DNA of 47,517 nucleotides from Clostridia bacterium (GCA_030523605.1 JAUNIE010000002.1:37816-85332), one strand, 5' to 3'. Shown: positions 26,538 through 35,531, counted from the stretch's first letter. Notes: generated by a model not told the origin, from the letters alone. Made by a program: numbers and translations.

Positions 26538-27557
26538 TTAACCGTTGTTGCTTGCGGTGTAGTCGAGGACTCTTACGGCGTCTTTGAGGATTCTCGAGAA
26601 GCCTACCGTTACGCTCACGGCTGCACGGTCAAGCTGTTTCTCGATGACTTTGTCGTATTCGACTTTGATGTCGCCCGATTGTATCATTTGCAGAGCGAAA
26701 TTCTTGTCGATAGCCACGATGTTTGTAGCACTGACCGCTTCGCTCATAATGAGTTTGGCACCGATTGGTGTTACAACGCTGCCTGTTCCGTGGAAATTGA
26801 GTCCCGCATTTGCGTCTTGCATCGGAGTGAGCGCCAAGATATCCTGAATGGTTGCAGCTTTTGCAATCATTACGTTCGGTTGATACGGACTCATGTCCGA
26901 CCACAAACTGAGTAAATCTGCATAAGCGAGAGTACCGGCTGTGGCAGAGGTTACCTTTGAGGCTGCACTTGCGCCCGTTGATACGAGTACGGAAACCGCA
27001 TCGGAAATTTGTTCTGCGGCGAGGTCCATACCTATTTGTTTAAATACGAGTGCTAAAACATCAAGATTTTGGAATCTTAAGGATTCGTAGGTTGAAGAAA
27101 AGAGTCTGCCGTATTTTTTGAGGGATACCAAACTGTTGTTGGTGCAGACGTTCACGGCTCTGAGAGATTTACCTTCAGCACCTGTGTTGTCATTACCGAG
27201 AGCTTCGGTCGTTGCGGTGATAGCTCTGTAATCAATGCCGTCAATTACTGTTTGAGCTGCCGTTATCGATGGCAAAATATCAAATGCCTCAAGACCTTTT
27301 TTGATTGCTCTTGAAATAAATTCAGGGAAAAGTACGGCTGAATCGGGAGTGCAGAAGAACTTCTCGACTTTGTCGCAGTCCGGACCGCTTACTCGTATGT
27401 TAAATCTTTTGAGCTGTCTTTGATAGGCGTCCAAACCTTCGAGATTTGTGCCTTTATAGTTTTCGGAAGGGTCTAATTCTTCCAGTACTCTTGTAAAACT
27501 TTTTCCGCCGACATTGTACATACCTTTTTCTAGTTTGATTGAATCGCAAAATGACAT
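26538..27557 (-). CDS. Phage major capsid protein
   Basis: 339 residues, ATG 27557 behind GGAGG. It follows the protease gene and has the features of a Gram-positive HK97-fold major capsid protein: an N-terminal arm, a region ending FFCTPDSAVLFPEFISRAIK, then ITAAQTVIDGIDYRAITATT, and a C-terminal core with GSVVTPIGAKLIMSEAVSA and VIEKQLDRAAVSVTVGF. No stop or frameshift is seen, so it appears intact. It would form the procapsid shell. Confidence 0.85.
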   Translation of the reverse strand: MSFCDSIKLEKGMYNVGGKSFTRVLEELDPSENYKGTNLEGLDAYQRQLKRFNIRVSGPDCDKVEKFFCTPDSAVLFPEFISRAIKKGLEAFDILPSITAAQTVIDGIDYRAITATTEALGNDNTGAEGKSLRAVNVCTNNSLVSLKKYGRLFSSTYESLRFQNLDVLALVFKQIGMDLAAEQISDAVSVLVSTGASAASKVTSATAGTLAYADLLSLWSDMSPYQPNVMIAKAATIQDILALTPMQDANAGLNFHGTGSVVTPIGAKLIMSEAVSATNIVAIDKNFALQMIQSGDIKVEYDKVIEKQLDRAAVSVTVGFSRILKDAVRVLDYTASNNG

Positions 27558-27585
27558 AATATATCGTCCTCCGTTAAATTAAATT

Positions 27586-28584
27586 TTATATTTTGAACTG
27601 TGTATTTTTCTGTATGGGCAAATCAGGTTTTTCGGGCGCAAACTGAGGCGCCGAGGGTATACTCTTGGAAATTTTCGACTTAAATGCTTTTTTGAGCGAC
27701 TGAAGTTCTGTAAGAGAAAGGTTTTCAAGAGCCGATTTAATGAGGTTTTCACCGATATCGGGTTCCAGAATTTTACTCATTTTCAGAACGTCGTTTCGGA
27801 TTTGCTCAACGTAAGAATCTCTTTCCGACGCTTTTTTCTCCAAGCATTTAATCATTTTGGTAAGTTTTTCGCATTCTTGAGCGGAAAGATTTATATCTTC
27901 GCCGCCTCCCAAAGATTTAATGATTTCTTCCATATTTTTCTCACCTCCTTTAAAAGGTTTGGTTTCGAATGCTTTAATAACACCTGCTTCGGGTTGTGCG
28001 GGTACGGCCACAAAGGACCATTCATAGGCATCTGTGGGGTTTTCGAGAACGTTGTGGCAAACTTCATATTTACCGTTTTTTCTGTATTTCTTGCCTTTTT
28101 TATGAGCGCATTTTTCTTGATTTAAATCCTTGCCGCAAATGGAGCAAATCTTATTTTCTACGGCGCACCCGACGCTTACTTCTTTTTTAATTCCCGAATC
28201 AATCTCCAAAATAGTGCTTTCGTTTTTCTCGCACTTCGGCATGTATGCTTTTGCCACCAGACGTTTATAAGGCTCGCCGACTTTGTTGGTTTTTTCGGGT
28301 ACGTTTTCGATTTCACAGAAGAAAATTCTTGCTGTTTGGTTTTCGCTGGTGGCTTTGTGGTCGAGGACTCCTGTTTTGCCGATATAAAGCTCGGAAAGTT
28401 TTGCGAGAGCCGAGTCGCTGAACCTGTCGAAATCTCTGTCGATATCGTTGTCGCAAAGCACGACCGAAAACGAATAAATTTCATCTTCTTCAAACGTCCT
28501 TCTGGTGAGCTTATTTATCATTTCAAGTTCTTTTTCGGAAATTTTCTTTGCAGATTTTGATTTGACTATATAACCGCTTCTCAT
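27586..28584 (-). CDS. Phage prohead protease-like protein with fused scaffold region and zinc-binding insert
   Basis: 332 residues, ATG 28584 behind AGGAGG. The N-terminal 200 residues resemble HK97-type prohead (S78-like) proteases: VLDHKATSENQTARIF supplies a candidate His76 and KKEVSVGCAV a candidate Ser137. A Cys/His insert follows (CSICGKDLNQEKCAHKKGKK, with Cys147, Cys150, Cys159 and His161), then EWSFVAVPAQPEAGVIKAF. The last 100 residues are helical and Glu/Lys-rich, as in a fused scaffold domain. The protein should process and organise the capsid during assembly. Confidence 0.78.
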   Translation of the reverse strand: MRSGYIVKSKSAKKISEKELEMINKLTRRTFEEDEIYSFSVVLCDNDIDRDFDRFSDSALAKLSELYIGKTGVLDHKATSENQTARIFFCEIENVPEKTNKVGEPYKRLVAKAYMPKCEKNESTILEIDSGIKKEVSVGCAVENKICSICGKDLNQEKCAHKKGKKYRKNGKYEVCHNVLENPTDAYEWSFVAVPAQPEAGVIKAFETKPFKGGEKNMEEIIKSLGGGEDINLSAQECEKLTKMIKCLEKKASERDSYVEQIRNDVLKMSKILEPDIGENLIKSALENLSLTELQSLKKAFKSKISKSIPSAPQFAPEKPDLPIQKNTQFKI

Positions 28585-28594
28585 AAAGTACCTC

Positions 28595-29776
28595 CTAAAA
28601 TATTGGGGATTGTTGATTTTTTAAATTTGCGCCGAGTTTTTGCTCTATTTCCATAGCTTTTGCGTTTGTGAGGCGTGCATTTGCAATTTGTAACTGGTCT
28701 TTCAGGTCGATTGTGTTCCAGTTTATGTGGTAGTCGCATTTTAAACCTTCAAGCATAAGCCACATATCGCAAATTTTTGATATAATCGGGTTTAAAAGTC
28801 TTCTGTAGGATTCGAGTTCGTTGCTGAGGATTTCCGCTTGCTGAGTGGACATAGTTTCTGTTGTTGACCAGTTGAGTCCAAGCAAAAACGGCGGAATTGA
28901 AAGTTTGCTTACGATTTGTTCGAGCATTTGTCTTACGGGTACTTGACTGTTGAGGATTTGATTATCCGCACCGATAACTTTTATCGAAACATCTCCGACT
29001 GCGATAAAATCGCTCGGATTTGAAGTTGATTTCATAGCTTTGCTCCACTCGGAAGCTATCTGTGAGGCTCTTTCTCTGGCAAAAGCTTTATCTCCGGCAT
29101 CGTTTGACGGCTTATATGTAACCGCAAAACGTACATTCCCAATACGCTCCCAGTTAAGCCCGATACTGTTGTAGATTTTCAGAAGTATGTCGCTTACAAA
29201 AGGGAGGCCTTTGAGCAGAGAATTTCCATAAACGCAGCCCGGCTCGGGGTTTAGCGAAGAAACCAAAACAAGTTCGGGATATTTTATTTCTGATTTTTCA
29301 CCGTTTTTGTTTTTCTTATAAATTTTGAGTTTTAGCGGACTGCTACCTGTACTGAGTTCTATATTTTTAAGTGGGGCATTGTAAAGCGCCGCGATGTCGG
29401 TACCTTCGGAATCCATTACGATTTCACCGATGGCGGTTCCGTAGGTTAAAAGCTGGTCGAGATAAGAAAGTATAAAATTATTCGTACCCGTAGCGCAGGC
29501 GTTAACTTTGATGTTTGTAAGGAATTTATTTAGTTTGTACTGAATATCGGGATTTTCGCATTCCACCCTGAATTCGCCCGTTAAACGCACGATTTTCGAT
29601 ATAGCGGCATCGATTATCGGTACGGCTTCTCTCAGTGTGTGATATAGTTTCCATTGATTTGTGATTTTGTTTTCATAATTTCCGAGTGATACATAAGGAT
29701 GTGCTTTGGCGTAGCCGCAAGGTGCGGTCTGGACGGCTGCGGTATCGGTTTTATTTTTTCTTTTAAATAAATTCAA
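28595..29776 (-). CDS. Phage portal protein
   Basis: 393 residues. The sequence has the layout of portal proteins: helical N-terminus with TLREAVPIIDAAISKIVRLT, then a beta-rich wing (SLNPEPGCVYGNSLLKGLPF) and the clip/stem segment VRQMLEQIVSKLSIPPFLLG followed by STQQAEILSNELESYRRLL. Portals are dodecameric rings at one vertex through which DNA is packed. It lies between the large terminase (15 bases upstream) and the prohead protease (10 bases downstream), the usual order. The frame is intact. Confidence 0.9.
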   Translation of the reverse strand: MNLFKRKNKTDTAAVQTAPCGYAKAHPYVSLGNYENKITNQWKLYHTLREAVPIIDAAISKIVRLTGEFRVECENPDIQYKLNKFLTNIKVNACATGTNNFILSYLDQLLTYGTAIGEIVMDSEGTDIAALYNAPLKNIELSTGSSPLKLKIYKKNKNGEKSEIKYPELVLVSSLNPEPGCVYGNSLLKGLPFVSDILLKIYNSIGLNWERIGNVRFAVTYKPSNDAGDKAFARERASQIASEWSKAMKSTSNPSDFIAVGDVSIKVIGADNQILNSQVPVRQMLEQIVSKLSIPPFLLGLNWSTTETMSTQQAEILSNELESYRRLLNPIISKICDMWLMLEGLKCDYHINWNTIDLKDQLQIANARLTNAKAMEIEQKLGANLKNQQSPIF

Positions 29777-29791
29777 GATTATATTCTCCTT

Positions 29792-31045
29792 TCATCTTCT
29801 GGCGGCCAATGCGAAGAATGGTTCATCGTAATCATCGGCCAAAATCGTGGTTACAAAGTATCGGATATCGTCCATAGCGTGGTCGTTTTCCTTGAGCGGA
29901 GAGTCTTTGTTGCCGCCGTCATTCCAGCGGTAAATAGAAAACTCTCTCATAGAGTCGTAACAGTTACTGCAAATTTTAATATCACCCCGTTTCAGGGCGG
30001 AAGAAACCTCTTGTATACCTTCAAATACGTTATTTTTGGCGGGAACGACTTTAAAATCGTTATATCTGCGAATAAGCGTTATAAAACTTGCCGCCGAAGG
30101 GTCAACAGTCATGAGTTCGATATTTCTTCCGCCGACCATTTTTTTAATTTCCGCATAATGTTCATCGTCAGTTCGTGTTTCACCTTCTTTTCTGGAATCA
30201 TAGTAGTATTCATCAATCCTGTACCATACGCCGCCGTACTGTCCCCAAAGACCGCAAGAGGTGGGGTTTACGATGCCGTAATCGCAAGAGAGAGCAAATC
30301 TGCCAAACTCAACTTTAGGCGGTGCGGAGAACGCCGTGCTTTCGCTCATGAACGGATAAACAAGACCTTCGGCAGCGACCCATTTACCTTCAATAAAGCG
30401 CTGATAAAAAGAACCGCTGTAAAGACGTTTGTAGCGATTCTTAAGCGATTTTGAAAGTGACGGATTGTCGTCCATCGTGAAATGAAGATAGAAAGCGTTT
30501 CTGGATTCACGTTTTGAAATCCACTCTTTAAAGAACCAATGTCCTGGATATTCGGGATTGCAGTTAAACCAAAATTTAGAACCGTTTACGGAGCATCTTG
30601 CGAGCGCCTGTTCAACGAATGATTTAGGCATCAAAGCGACCTCGTCAAAAAGTACGCCCGATAAAGTCATTCCTTGAATTAAAGCGGCGGAAGACTCGTC
30701 CTTACCTCCAAATAAATAAAACAGATTCGATTTACCTTGATAAGTAATTTTTAGGATATTTTCGGATATTTTTTGTTTACAATCGTATCCGAGACCCTGT
30801 AAAATCGGGATAATAGGGGTAACGACGTTTCTTCTGAGAGAGCGTATGGTCTTGCCGCAAAGAGCGAATGCCGAATTTTCAAATTTATAGAACGCCCAAA
30901 AGACGAAAGATATCGACATACAAAGAGTCTTGCCGCTTCGAATGGAGCCGTCGCAGATAATTGCATCAAAATGTTCGTATACTGAATTTTTAACCCACCA
31001 AGTGAGAGCCAGTGTTTGTTTTCCGGAAAATTCCAAAAAATTCAT
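29792..31045 (-). CDS. Phage terminase large subunit
   Basis: 417 residues. The N-terminal ATPase has a Walker A motif at residues 33-40 (GSIRSGKT) and a Walker B at 132-135 (LFDE, within SGVLFDEVALMP). The C-terminal nuclease has Asp residues in FALSCDYGIVNPTS (about residue 250) and LMTVDPSAASF (about 312), plus a later His/Asp element KENDHAMDDIRYFV. It is close to the PBSX/XtmB-type terminases of Gram-positive phages. The enzyme cuts and pumps DNA into proheads. The stop of the small subunit gene directly abuts the start. Confidence 0.94.
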   Translation of the reverse strand: MNFLEFSGKQTLALTWWVKNSVYEHFDAIICDGSIRSGKTLCMSISFVFWAFYKFENSAFALCGKTIRSLRRNVVTPIIPILQGLGYDCKQKISENILKITYQGKSNLFYLFGGKDESSAALIQGMTLSGVLFDEVALMPKSFVEQALARCSVNGSKFWFNCNPEYPGHWFFKEWISKRESRNAFYLHFTMDDNPSLSKSLKNRYKRLYSGSFYQRFIEGKWVAAEGLVYPFMSESTAFSAPPKVEFGRFALSCDYGIVNPTSCGLWGQYGGVWYRIDEYYYDSRKEGETRTDDEHYAEIKKMVGGRNIELMTVDPSAASFITLIRRYNDFKVVPAKNNVFEGIQEVSSALKRGDIKICSNCYDSMREFSIYRWNDGGNKDSPLKENDHAMDDIRYFVTTILADDYDEPFFALAARR

Positions 31046-31549
31046 TTAGCTATTTTCTTGATTTTGAAAATTTTTATTTAAGTTTTGTATGCTGTTTTCG
31101 AGAGCGGTATAAAACTGCAGATTTTTGCCCGAACTTTCTTCAGTATCGATTTGTTCGAGTTTTTCGAGTGCTCTGAGCCTGTCAAAAAACTTAATTTCCA
31201 GTGATCCTTCACGAGGTTTCTTGATTTCAGCGATATTAAAAAGATTCATTTTTTCGATTTCGCCAAAATTAAGCTTTTCGCTGAATATCAGTCTTATTGC
31301 GTCCGAAATGCTCCCAAATGCAAGACGTTCATAGCCTATTGCCGCACGGTATATAAAGTTGCGTTTTTTCTCTGAGTAAAGCTCATCAATTTTCTTGCAT
31401 ATTTCAGGCCTCGAGAGTAACCACATGGCTTTTATTTCCGGCGAAGAGCCATATCCCGAAAGTATGGCGGCTTCTTTTGGATTGCCTGTTTTTAAGTACT
31501 GGTGGCAAAAAATGAGTTCTTTCTTTTTAAGTTTTTTTGAGTCGTTCAA
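31046..31549 (-). CDS. Phage terminase small subunit
   Basis: About 167 residues from TTG 31549, chosen because AGGAGG lies six bases upstream; upstream in-frame codons run through the ribosome site. The N-terminal part is helix-turn-helix-like (KKKELIFCHQYLKTGNPKEA, then AILSGYGSSPEIKAMWLLSR), as in XtmA-like small terminases, with a coiled C-terminus. It binds phage DNA and recruits the large subunit. First gene of the module; a possible promoter upstream is not convincing. Confidence 0.85.
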   Translation of the reverse strand: MNDSKKLKKKELIFCHQYLKTGNPKEAAILSGYGSSPEIKAMWLLSRPEICKKIDELYSEKKRNFIYRAAIGYERLAFGSISDAIRLIFSEKLNFGEIEKMNLFNIAEIKKPREGSLEIKFFDRLRALEKLEQIDTEESSGKNLQFYTALENSIQNLNKNFQNQENS

Positions 31550-31701
31550 AATTAATCCTCCTGTTAAAAAATTAAAGCATTGCTTCTGTACGTCGACAAA
31601 AAACCTCAAAAAGTTGCATAATTTACGTCAAGTAAATAAAAAAATAATGCCAATAATCGAAAAACGAAAATTGACATTTTTAATAGATTATTACCAAAAG
31701 A

Positions 31702-31938
31702 TTAGTTGCCGCCACTTATAACCCCTGTGATTTTTTCGCCTACGCCTTTGGTGAAGTTCTCGGAGTCTTTTACCATTTTCTTGGTGCGGCACTGTAGCCA
31801 TCTGTCGTGGTCAAAAAAGTACATGGCAACCATTCCCGCTATGCCTCCCAAAACGACGCCTACGGTTATAAGCTTGATGATACCGCAAATTCTTTGGCAA
31901 AGACACGGTTTACAGTGTTCATGAGCTGTTTCGCACAT
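31702..31938 (-). CDS. Small Cys-rich single-pass membrane protein
   Basis: 78 residues, ATG 31938 with AAAGGGTGA upstream. The N-terminus has four Cys and two His in 20 residues (MCETAHEHCKPCLCQRICG), followed by a transmembrane helix (IIKLITVGVVLGGIAGMVAM) and a hydrophilic tail. It might bind metal, and resembles YtxH-like small membrane proteins only in general layout. It is divergent from yunB. Function unknown. Confidence 0.65.
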   Translation of the reverse strand: MCETAHEHCKPCLCQRICGIIKLITVGVVLGGIAGMVAMYFFDHDRWLQCRTKKMVKDSENFTKGVGEKITGVISGGN

Positions 31939-32089
31939 TAAAAATCACCCTTTCAATTTTTTGGAAAGCCCTAAAGCTCTCGATATAATGGTTTCCAAAA
32001 ACGAAAAGATAATTCAGGAAAGATTTTACTTCTATTTTAACAAAACGCCCATTTGGGGCGTATGATTTATTAAGAATTTTTTGCTTGAA

Positions 32090-32773
32090 ATGGGGGCGGC
32101 TGCGATAAAACGAAAACTTTCATTTAAAGCAAAAACTATTGTATTTATGGTAGTTTCCTCAGCCCTGGGACTTTTTTTATTTATGGATTTCAAAATTAAA
32201 CCCGTCCTGAAAACAATTTCCGCATCAAAAGCAAAAATAATAGCATCTGAAGTGATAAATAGCGCCATAATGGAAGATATGGCGCAAAACTCGAGCGAAT
32301 ACGAAAATATAACAGTGATAAAAACGGGTAACGCCGGTGAGGTGCTGTCGGTCTCGCTGGCGATGTGTAAAATCAACGCACTCAAATCCAGAATAAATAT
32401 GCTTATCCAGAATAAATTTTCGGAATTCAAAGAAAAAACGTTTTATATCTCTTTAGGCACGCTTTTGGGCTGGGAGATTTTAAATGGTCAAGGTCCGGAA
32501 GTGCCTGTAAAAATATCATCTTCAGGGAGCGTCAATTCAGATTTCAAAAGTGAGTTTTCGGGCGCAGGAATTAATCAGACGCTCCATAGAGTTTATCTGA
32601 ATGTGCACGCCCGAATAAGCGTTATGATACCGGGTGATTCATGCGTTTGCGAAACGGATAGTGATATTCTCGTATCGGAAGTGGTGATAGTCGGTGCCAC
32701 TCCGCAAATGTGCGCGGGTATAGGGCAAAAAACAGTTTATCCGCCAATCCCACAAAAAGAAGTCAATCAATAA
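32090..32773 (+). CDS. yunB: Sporulation protein YunB
   Basis: About 227 residues from ATG 32090; an in-frame TTG at 32081 is an alternative and neither has a strong ribosome site. An N-terminal transmembrane segment (TIVFMVVSSALGLFLFMDF) is followed by the YunB domain: ASEVINSAI, then FYISLGTLLGWEILNGQGPE and SEFSGAGINQTLHRVYLNVH. In Bacillus relatives YunB is made in the mother cell under sigma-E; its exact role is not clear. With spoIIR it is the second sporulation gene in the window. Confidence 0.88.
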   Translation: MGAAAIKRKLSFKAKTIVFMVVSSALGLFLFMDFKIKPVLKTISASKAKIIASEVINSAIMEDMAQNSSEYENITVIKTGNAGEVLSVSLAMCKINALKSRINMLIQNKFSEFKEKTFYISLGTLLGWEILNGQGPEVPVKISSSGSVNSDFKSEFSGAGINQTLHRVYLNVHARISVMIPGDSCVCETDSDILVSEVVIVGATPQMCAGIGQKTVYPPIPQKEVNQ

Positions 32774-32827
32774 TTATGGGCAATAAAAACAAATTAGTTA
32801 TAAATTCTTCAAAAATAATTATTTGTG

Positions 32828-32856
32828 TTGACAATTGGATTCGTTTGTGCTAAACT
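32828..32856 (+). promoter_or_regulatory. Promoter of the kinase-like gene
   Basis: TTGACA (32828-32833), 17-base spacer, TAAACT (32851-32856), with an upstream TG giving an extended -10 element. Confidence 0.65.
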
Positions 32857-32939
32857 CTGAATTGCGTAATATTTATATATTTTTTTAGAATAAAAAGTAT
32901 ATAATTTAACAAAATTTAACAAAGAAAGAGGTTTTCAAA

Positions 32940-34892
32940 ATGGGAAAGTCAAGACTGAAAGTTGAACTTGAAAACATCGGGGATCTTAGGCTTGGAGAGG
33001 CTAAAAAGGCAATTGAGTATGCATTGCGTGAAAAAGGGTATTCTTTGGAGAGAGAATTAAATATTAAGAGGGCGGGCGATAAAATACTTTATATAGCCCA
33101 TTATGAGAAAACAAGTACCGGTGAACAAGGTGTTGTGCAAGTAGTTATAACAGATGGCACTAAGGAGATCACGAAGAGTGATTTTATGACTAGCAATAAA
33201 GTTAAAGTAAAATTATTTTCAGGTGATTCGCATGCGTATACAGTGATATGGGATAAAAACAATATAGAAAAACTAACATTGAAAACTGAAAAAAAGCCTG
33301 GCGATGTTGGCCATTACAGTCCGGAAACTTTTAATGCGGCTTTTATATTTTTGGTGTTGGGGGGGAGCAAATTTGACTCTAATGAATTAGATAGGAAAAA
33401 AGCTATTGAAATTCTCAAAAAAGAGGGCTACGACATAGAACTATGTGTAGAGGACACCAGGAATAATTATAGAGATTATCGCAGATACACTTTTGAGGCC
33501 ATTGATAAACATAAAAACGAAGCTGTACTTGTGAGAATTGTAGCTGCGGAAATTGAATTTAAGGAGGTTGAAAGCGCTTTTAAATGTGAGTTAACTTATA
33601 ATATGCCGGGTAAAATGGTGTATGATATAGGTCTAGGGCAGTGGAGACCGCCATATAAACTCATAAAAGATGATCGTTTTAATTGCCAGATATGGTATAC
33701 GAGTATACCAATGGTGGAAGGCACACGTGTGATATATGATCCAGCGCATAAAATAGATGTAATAGAATTACTCATACAAATGGGTTACAGAAGTTTTTCA
33801 GAAATAGGTGAAGGCAATTATTCAACGGTGCTTTCTTGTAAAAACAAAAATGGTGAGTGGGTAGCGGTAAGGGTTGTACGCGGAAATAGAATGACTGTTG
33901 AGAAAGAAGTTGAAGCGATGAGGAAACTTGCCGGCATGAAACCGATTGATAAGGAACTTTTGGAAAAATTCAGTAAAAATGCATCAGAAAAAAAGTTTGG
34001 CCCTGTACCGAAAGATTATAGGGACAGGTATAATAAAGGGCTTGTTGATCGTATTAATCATCTTTCGACGTGCATAAATATGCCTAAAGTTATAGCTAGT
34101 GGCATGGGATACTATGCGTTTTTTGAGTTTCCGCTCATGGACAGAGGAAACGCCGAAACCTTGCTTATGCCCCCTTCTGAAGAAGGCGACAAAATAAACC
34201 ATAAATATATAAAACCGCTAATAAAAACCGTTTTAAACGCTCTTAAAATTACACATCAACGTGGTTATATACACGCGGATGTGAAACCGGCTAATATTTT
34301 GACAAGATTGGATCCGGACGGCACGATTAAATATAATTTAGCGGATTTTGGTTTAATAAGAGAATATAAGTATAACAGACATCCGGAAGGGTCAAAATTT
34401 AAACCTTCAGAAGTCAAAGAGTTACATGACGAGTTCGAATTATTGTCCAAAAAGTTGGTTGGAACGTCTTTGTTCATGGCACCCGAGGTTGCAGATTTGT
34501 GGTTTAATGATTTATTCAAGCGCACCCTCATAAATGTGGGTGATATGCTGGAAAAAAGCGTGAAGAAATCTTCTTGGCCGCCAGCTGGTTGTATTGAGCA
34601 AGTGAAATTTATAATTGAAAAGCTTAAAAAAATCGGGCCAAAATCCGATATATTCTCTTTAGGCCTGTCTTTGTTTTGTATAATTGATAAAAAGTTTTTA
34701 CCTATTTCAGAGATAACAGGATCAAATCGTAGGACTATTTCAGATTTGGTTTTAAGGTACATTGAAACTAACAAAAAAGATCTTTCCGAAAAAGATCAAC
34801 TTTGTTTGACTTTTATATCGAAATTAACAGAAGCGTTGCCTGAAAAACGTCCGACTGCCGCACAGGCTTTGCAAGACGCTTACCTAAAATAA
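32940..34892 (+). CDS. Eukaryote-like Ser/Thr kinase-like protein with Arg in place of the VAVK lysine
   Basis: 650 residues, ATG 32940 with AAAGAGG upstream. Residues 1-270 hold two related segments (EAKKAIEYALREKGYSLERE near 20-40 and DRKKAIEILKKEGYDIEL near 151-168), each followed by a beta-rich part, which look like a duplicated small domain. The kinase part starts near 275: Gly-loop GEGNYSTV (291-298), VAVRVV where Lys is normally found (Arg311), HADVKPANIL (catalytic Asp447, Asn452), DFG (469-471) and MAPEV (513-517). An insertion lies between APE and SDIFSLGLSLF. No membrane segment or PASTA repeats are present, unlike PrkC. It may be a pseudokinase or an atypical active kinase. Confidence 0.85.
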   Translation: MGKSRLKVELENIGDLRLGEAKKAIEYALREKGYSLERELNIKRAGDKILYIAHYEKTSTGEQGVVQVVITDGTKEITKSDFMTSNKVKVKLFSGDSHAYTVIWDKNNIEKLTLKTEKKPGDVGHYSPETFNAAFIFLVLGGSKFDSNELDRKKAIEILKKEGYDIELCVEDTRNNYRDYRRYTFEAIDKHKNEAVLVRIVAAEIEFKEVESAFKCELTYNMPGKMVYDIGLGQWRPPYKLIKDDRFNCQIWYTSIPMVEGTRVIYDPAHKIDVIELLIQMGYRSFSEIGEGNYSTVLSCKNKNGEWVAVRVVRGNRMTVEKEVEAMRKLAGMKPIDKELLEKFSKNASEKKFGPVPKDYRDRYNKGLVDRINHLSTCINMPKVIASGMGYYAFFEFPLMDRGNAETLLMPPSEEGDKINHKYIKPLIKTVLNALKITHQRGYIHADVKPANILTRLDPDGTIKYNLADFGLIREYKYNRHPEGSKFKPSEVKELHDEFELLSKKLVGTSLFMAPEVADLWFNDLFKRTLINVGDMLEKSVKKSSWPPAGCIEQVKFIIEKLKKIGPKSDIFSLGLSLFCIIDKKFLPISEITGSNRRTISDLVLRYIETNKKDLSEKDQLCLTFISKLTEALPEKRPTAAQALQDAYLK

Positions 34893-34950
34893 GCAGCAGA
34901 TTAAGATGTAAAAATATATTGTGAGTTCAGGGCTTAAATTCAATTTTTTG

Positions 34951-35017
34951 TTGACATTTAATATATACTTATATATAATCGTCTTAGACAGTGAAACTGT
35001 TTAATAATTTTATTTAG
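34951..35017 (+). promoter_or_regulatory. Consensus promoter and 5' hairpin leader of the short gene at 35085
   Basis: TTGACA (34951-34956), exactly 17 bases, TATAAT (34974-34979). A stem TTAGACAGT / ACTGTTTAA (about 34983-35003) lies at the transcript start, then TTTTATTTAGAAAATGTTGG, which resembles the leader of the genes at 18596 and 19226 but lacks the GGA of their ribosome site. Confidence 0.8.
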
Positions 35018-35084
35018 AAAATGTTGGATAGACAATTTAAATCAAATTAATGAAGATACAAAATCTAACTTTGCCACCACACCG

Positions 35085-35375
35085 TTGAAGCATACTGCAA
35101 AAAGCTATTTGCCTACAAAAATAATAAGCGTAAAAGATGCCGTTGAAAACGCTAGGAGAAACAAACAAATGTGTAAAGGTTCTTTTGAAGATGATTTAAA
35201 AAAAGTAAAATACGGCATAAAACTTGCAAAAAAATATGGAGAGCTGGAGTATGCGGTTGATAATGAGGGCAAGCCGAAATCATGTAAATATAATGAAAAA
35301 TGGTATAAGCATAGAAATGATAACAAATTAAGTGAGGAAAGGCGTGAAATTCTCAATATTATGAAGGAGCAGTAA
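35085..35375 (+). CDS. Short helical protein, start unclear, possibly a 5'-damaged gene
   Basis: Up to 96 residues, Lys/Glu/Asn-rich and helical (ISVKDAVENARRNKQMCKGS), of the same style as the small helical proteins at 17667-19585. The only in-frame start-like codon is TTG at 35085, without a ribosome site. The frame stays open upstream to at least 35010 but has no ATG or GTG. ATGs at 35021 and 35050 are in other frames and stop within about 12 codons. A perfect promoter and hairpin leader lie upstream. Either an unusual start is used or a small deletion broke the 5' end. Function unknown. Confidence 0.5.
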   Translation: MKHTAKSYLPTKIISVKDAVENARRNKQMCKGSFEDDLKKVKYGIKLAKKYGELEYAVDNEGKPKSCKYNEKWYKHRNDNKLSEERREILNIMKEQ

Positions 35376-35436
35376 GCTTGGTGGTTTGCTAATTATCGAG
35401 CGGAAGAGCCCGTGCAATTAAAATTCAAAAAATATG

Positions 35437-35508
35437 TTGACATTTTATTTTGAGTGGTATAAAATTAAAGTATTAAGCGTAGTCAAAGAGTGGGTTTGCC
35501 CGCTCTTT
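35437..35508 (+). promoter_or_regulatory. Promoter and leader hairpin of the rimP-nusA-infB operon
   Basis: TTGACA (35437-35442), then TATAAAAT (about 35458-35465; 17-base spacing to TAAAAT). A 10-bp hairpin AAAGAGTGGG (35485-35494) / CCCGCTCTTT (35499-35508) followed by TTG and a few T could act as a leader attenuator or NusA-responsive element. Confidence 0.75.
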
Positions 35509-35531
35509 TGCTTGTATAGTGGGGGTATTTG

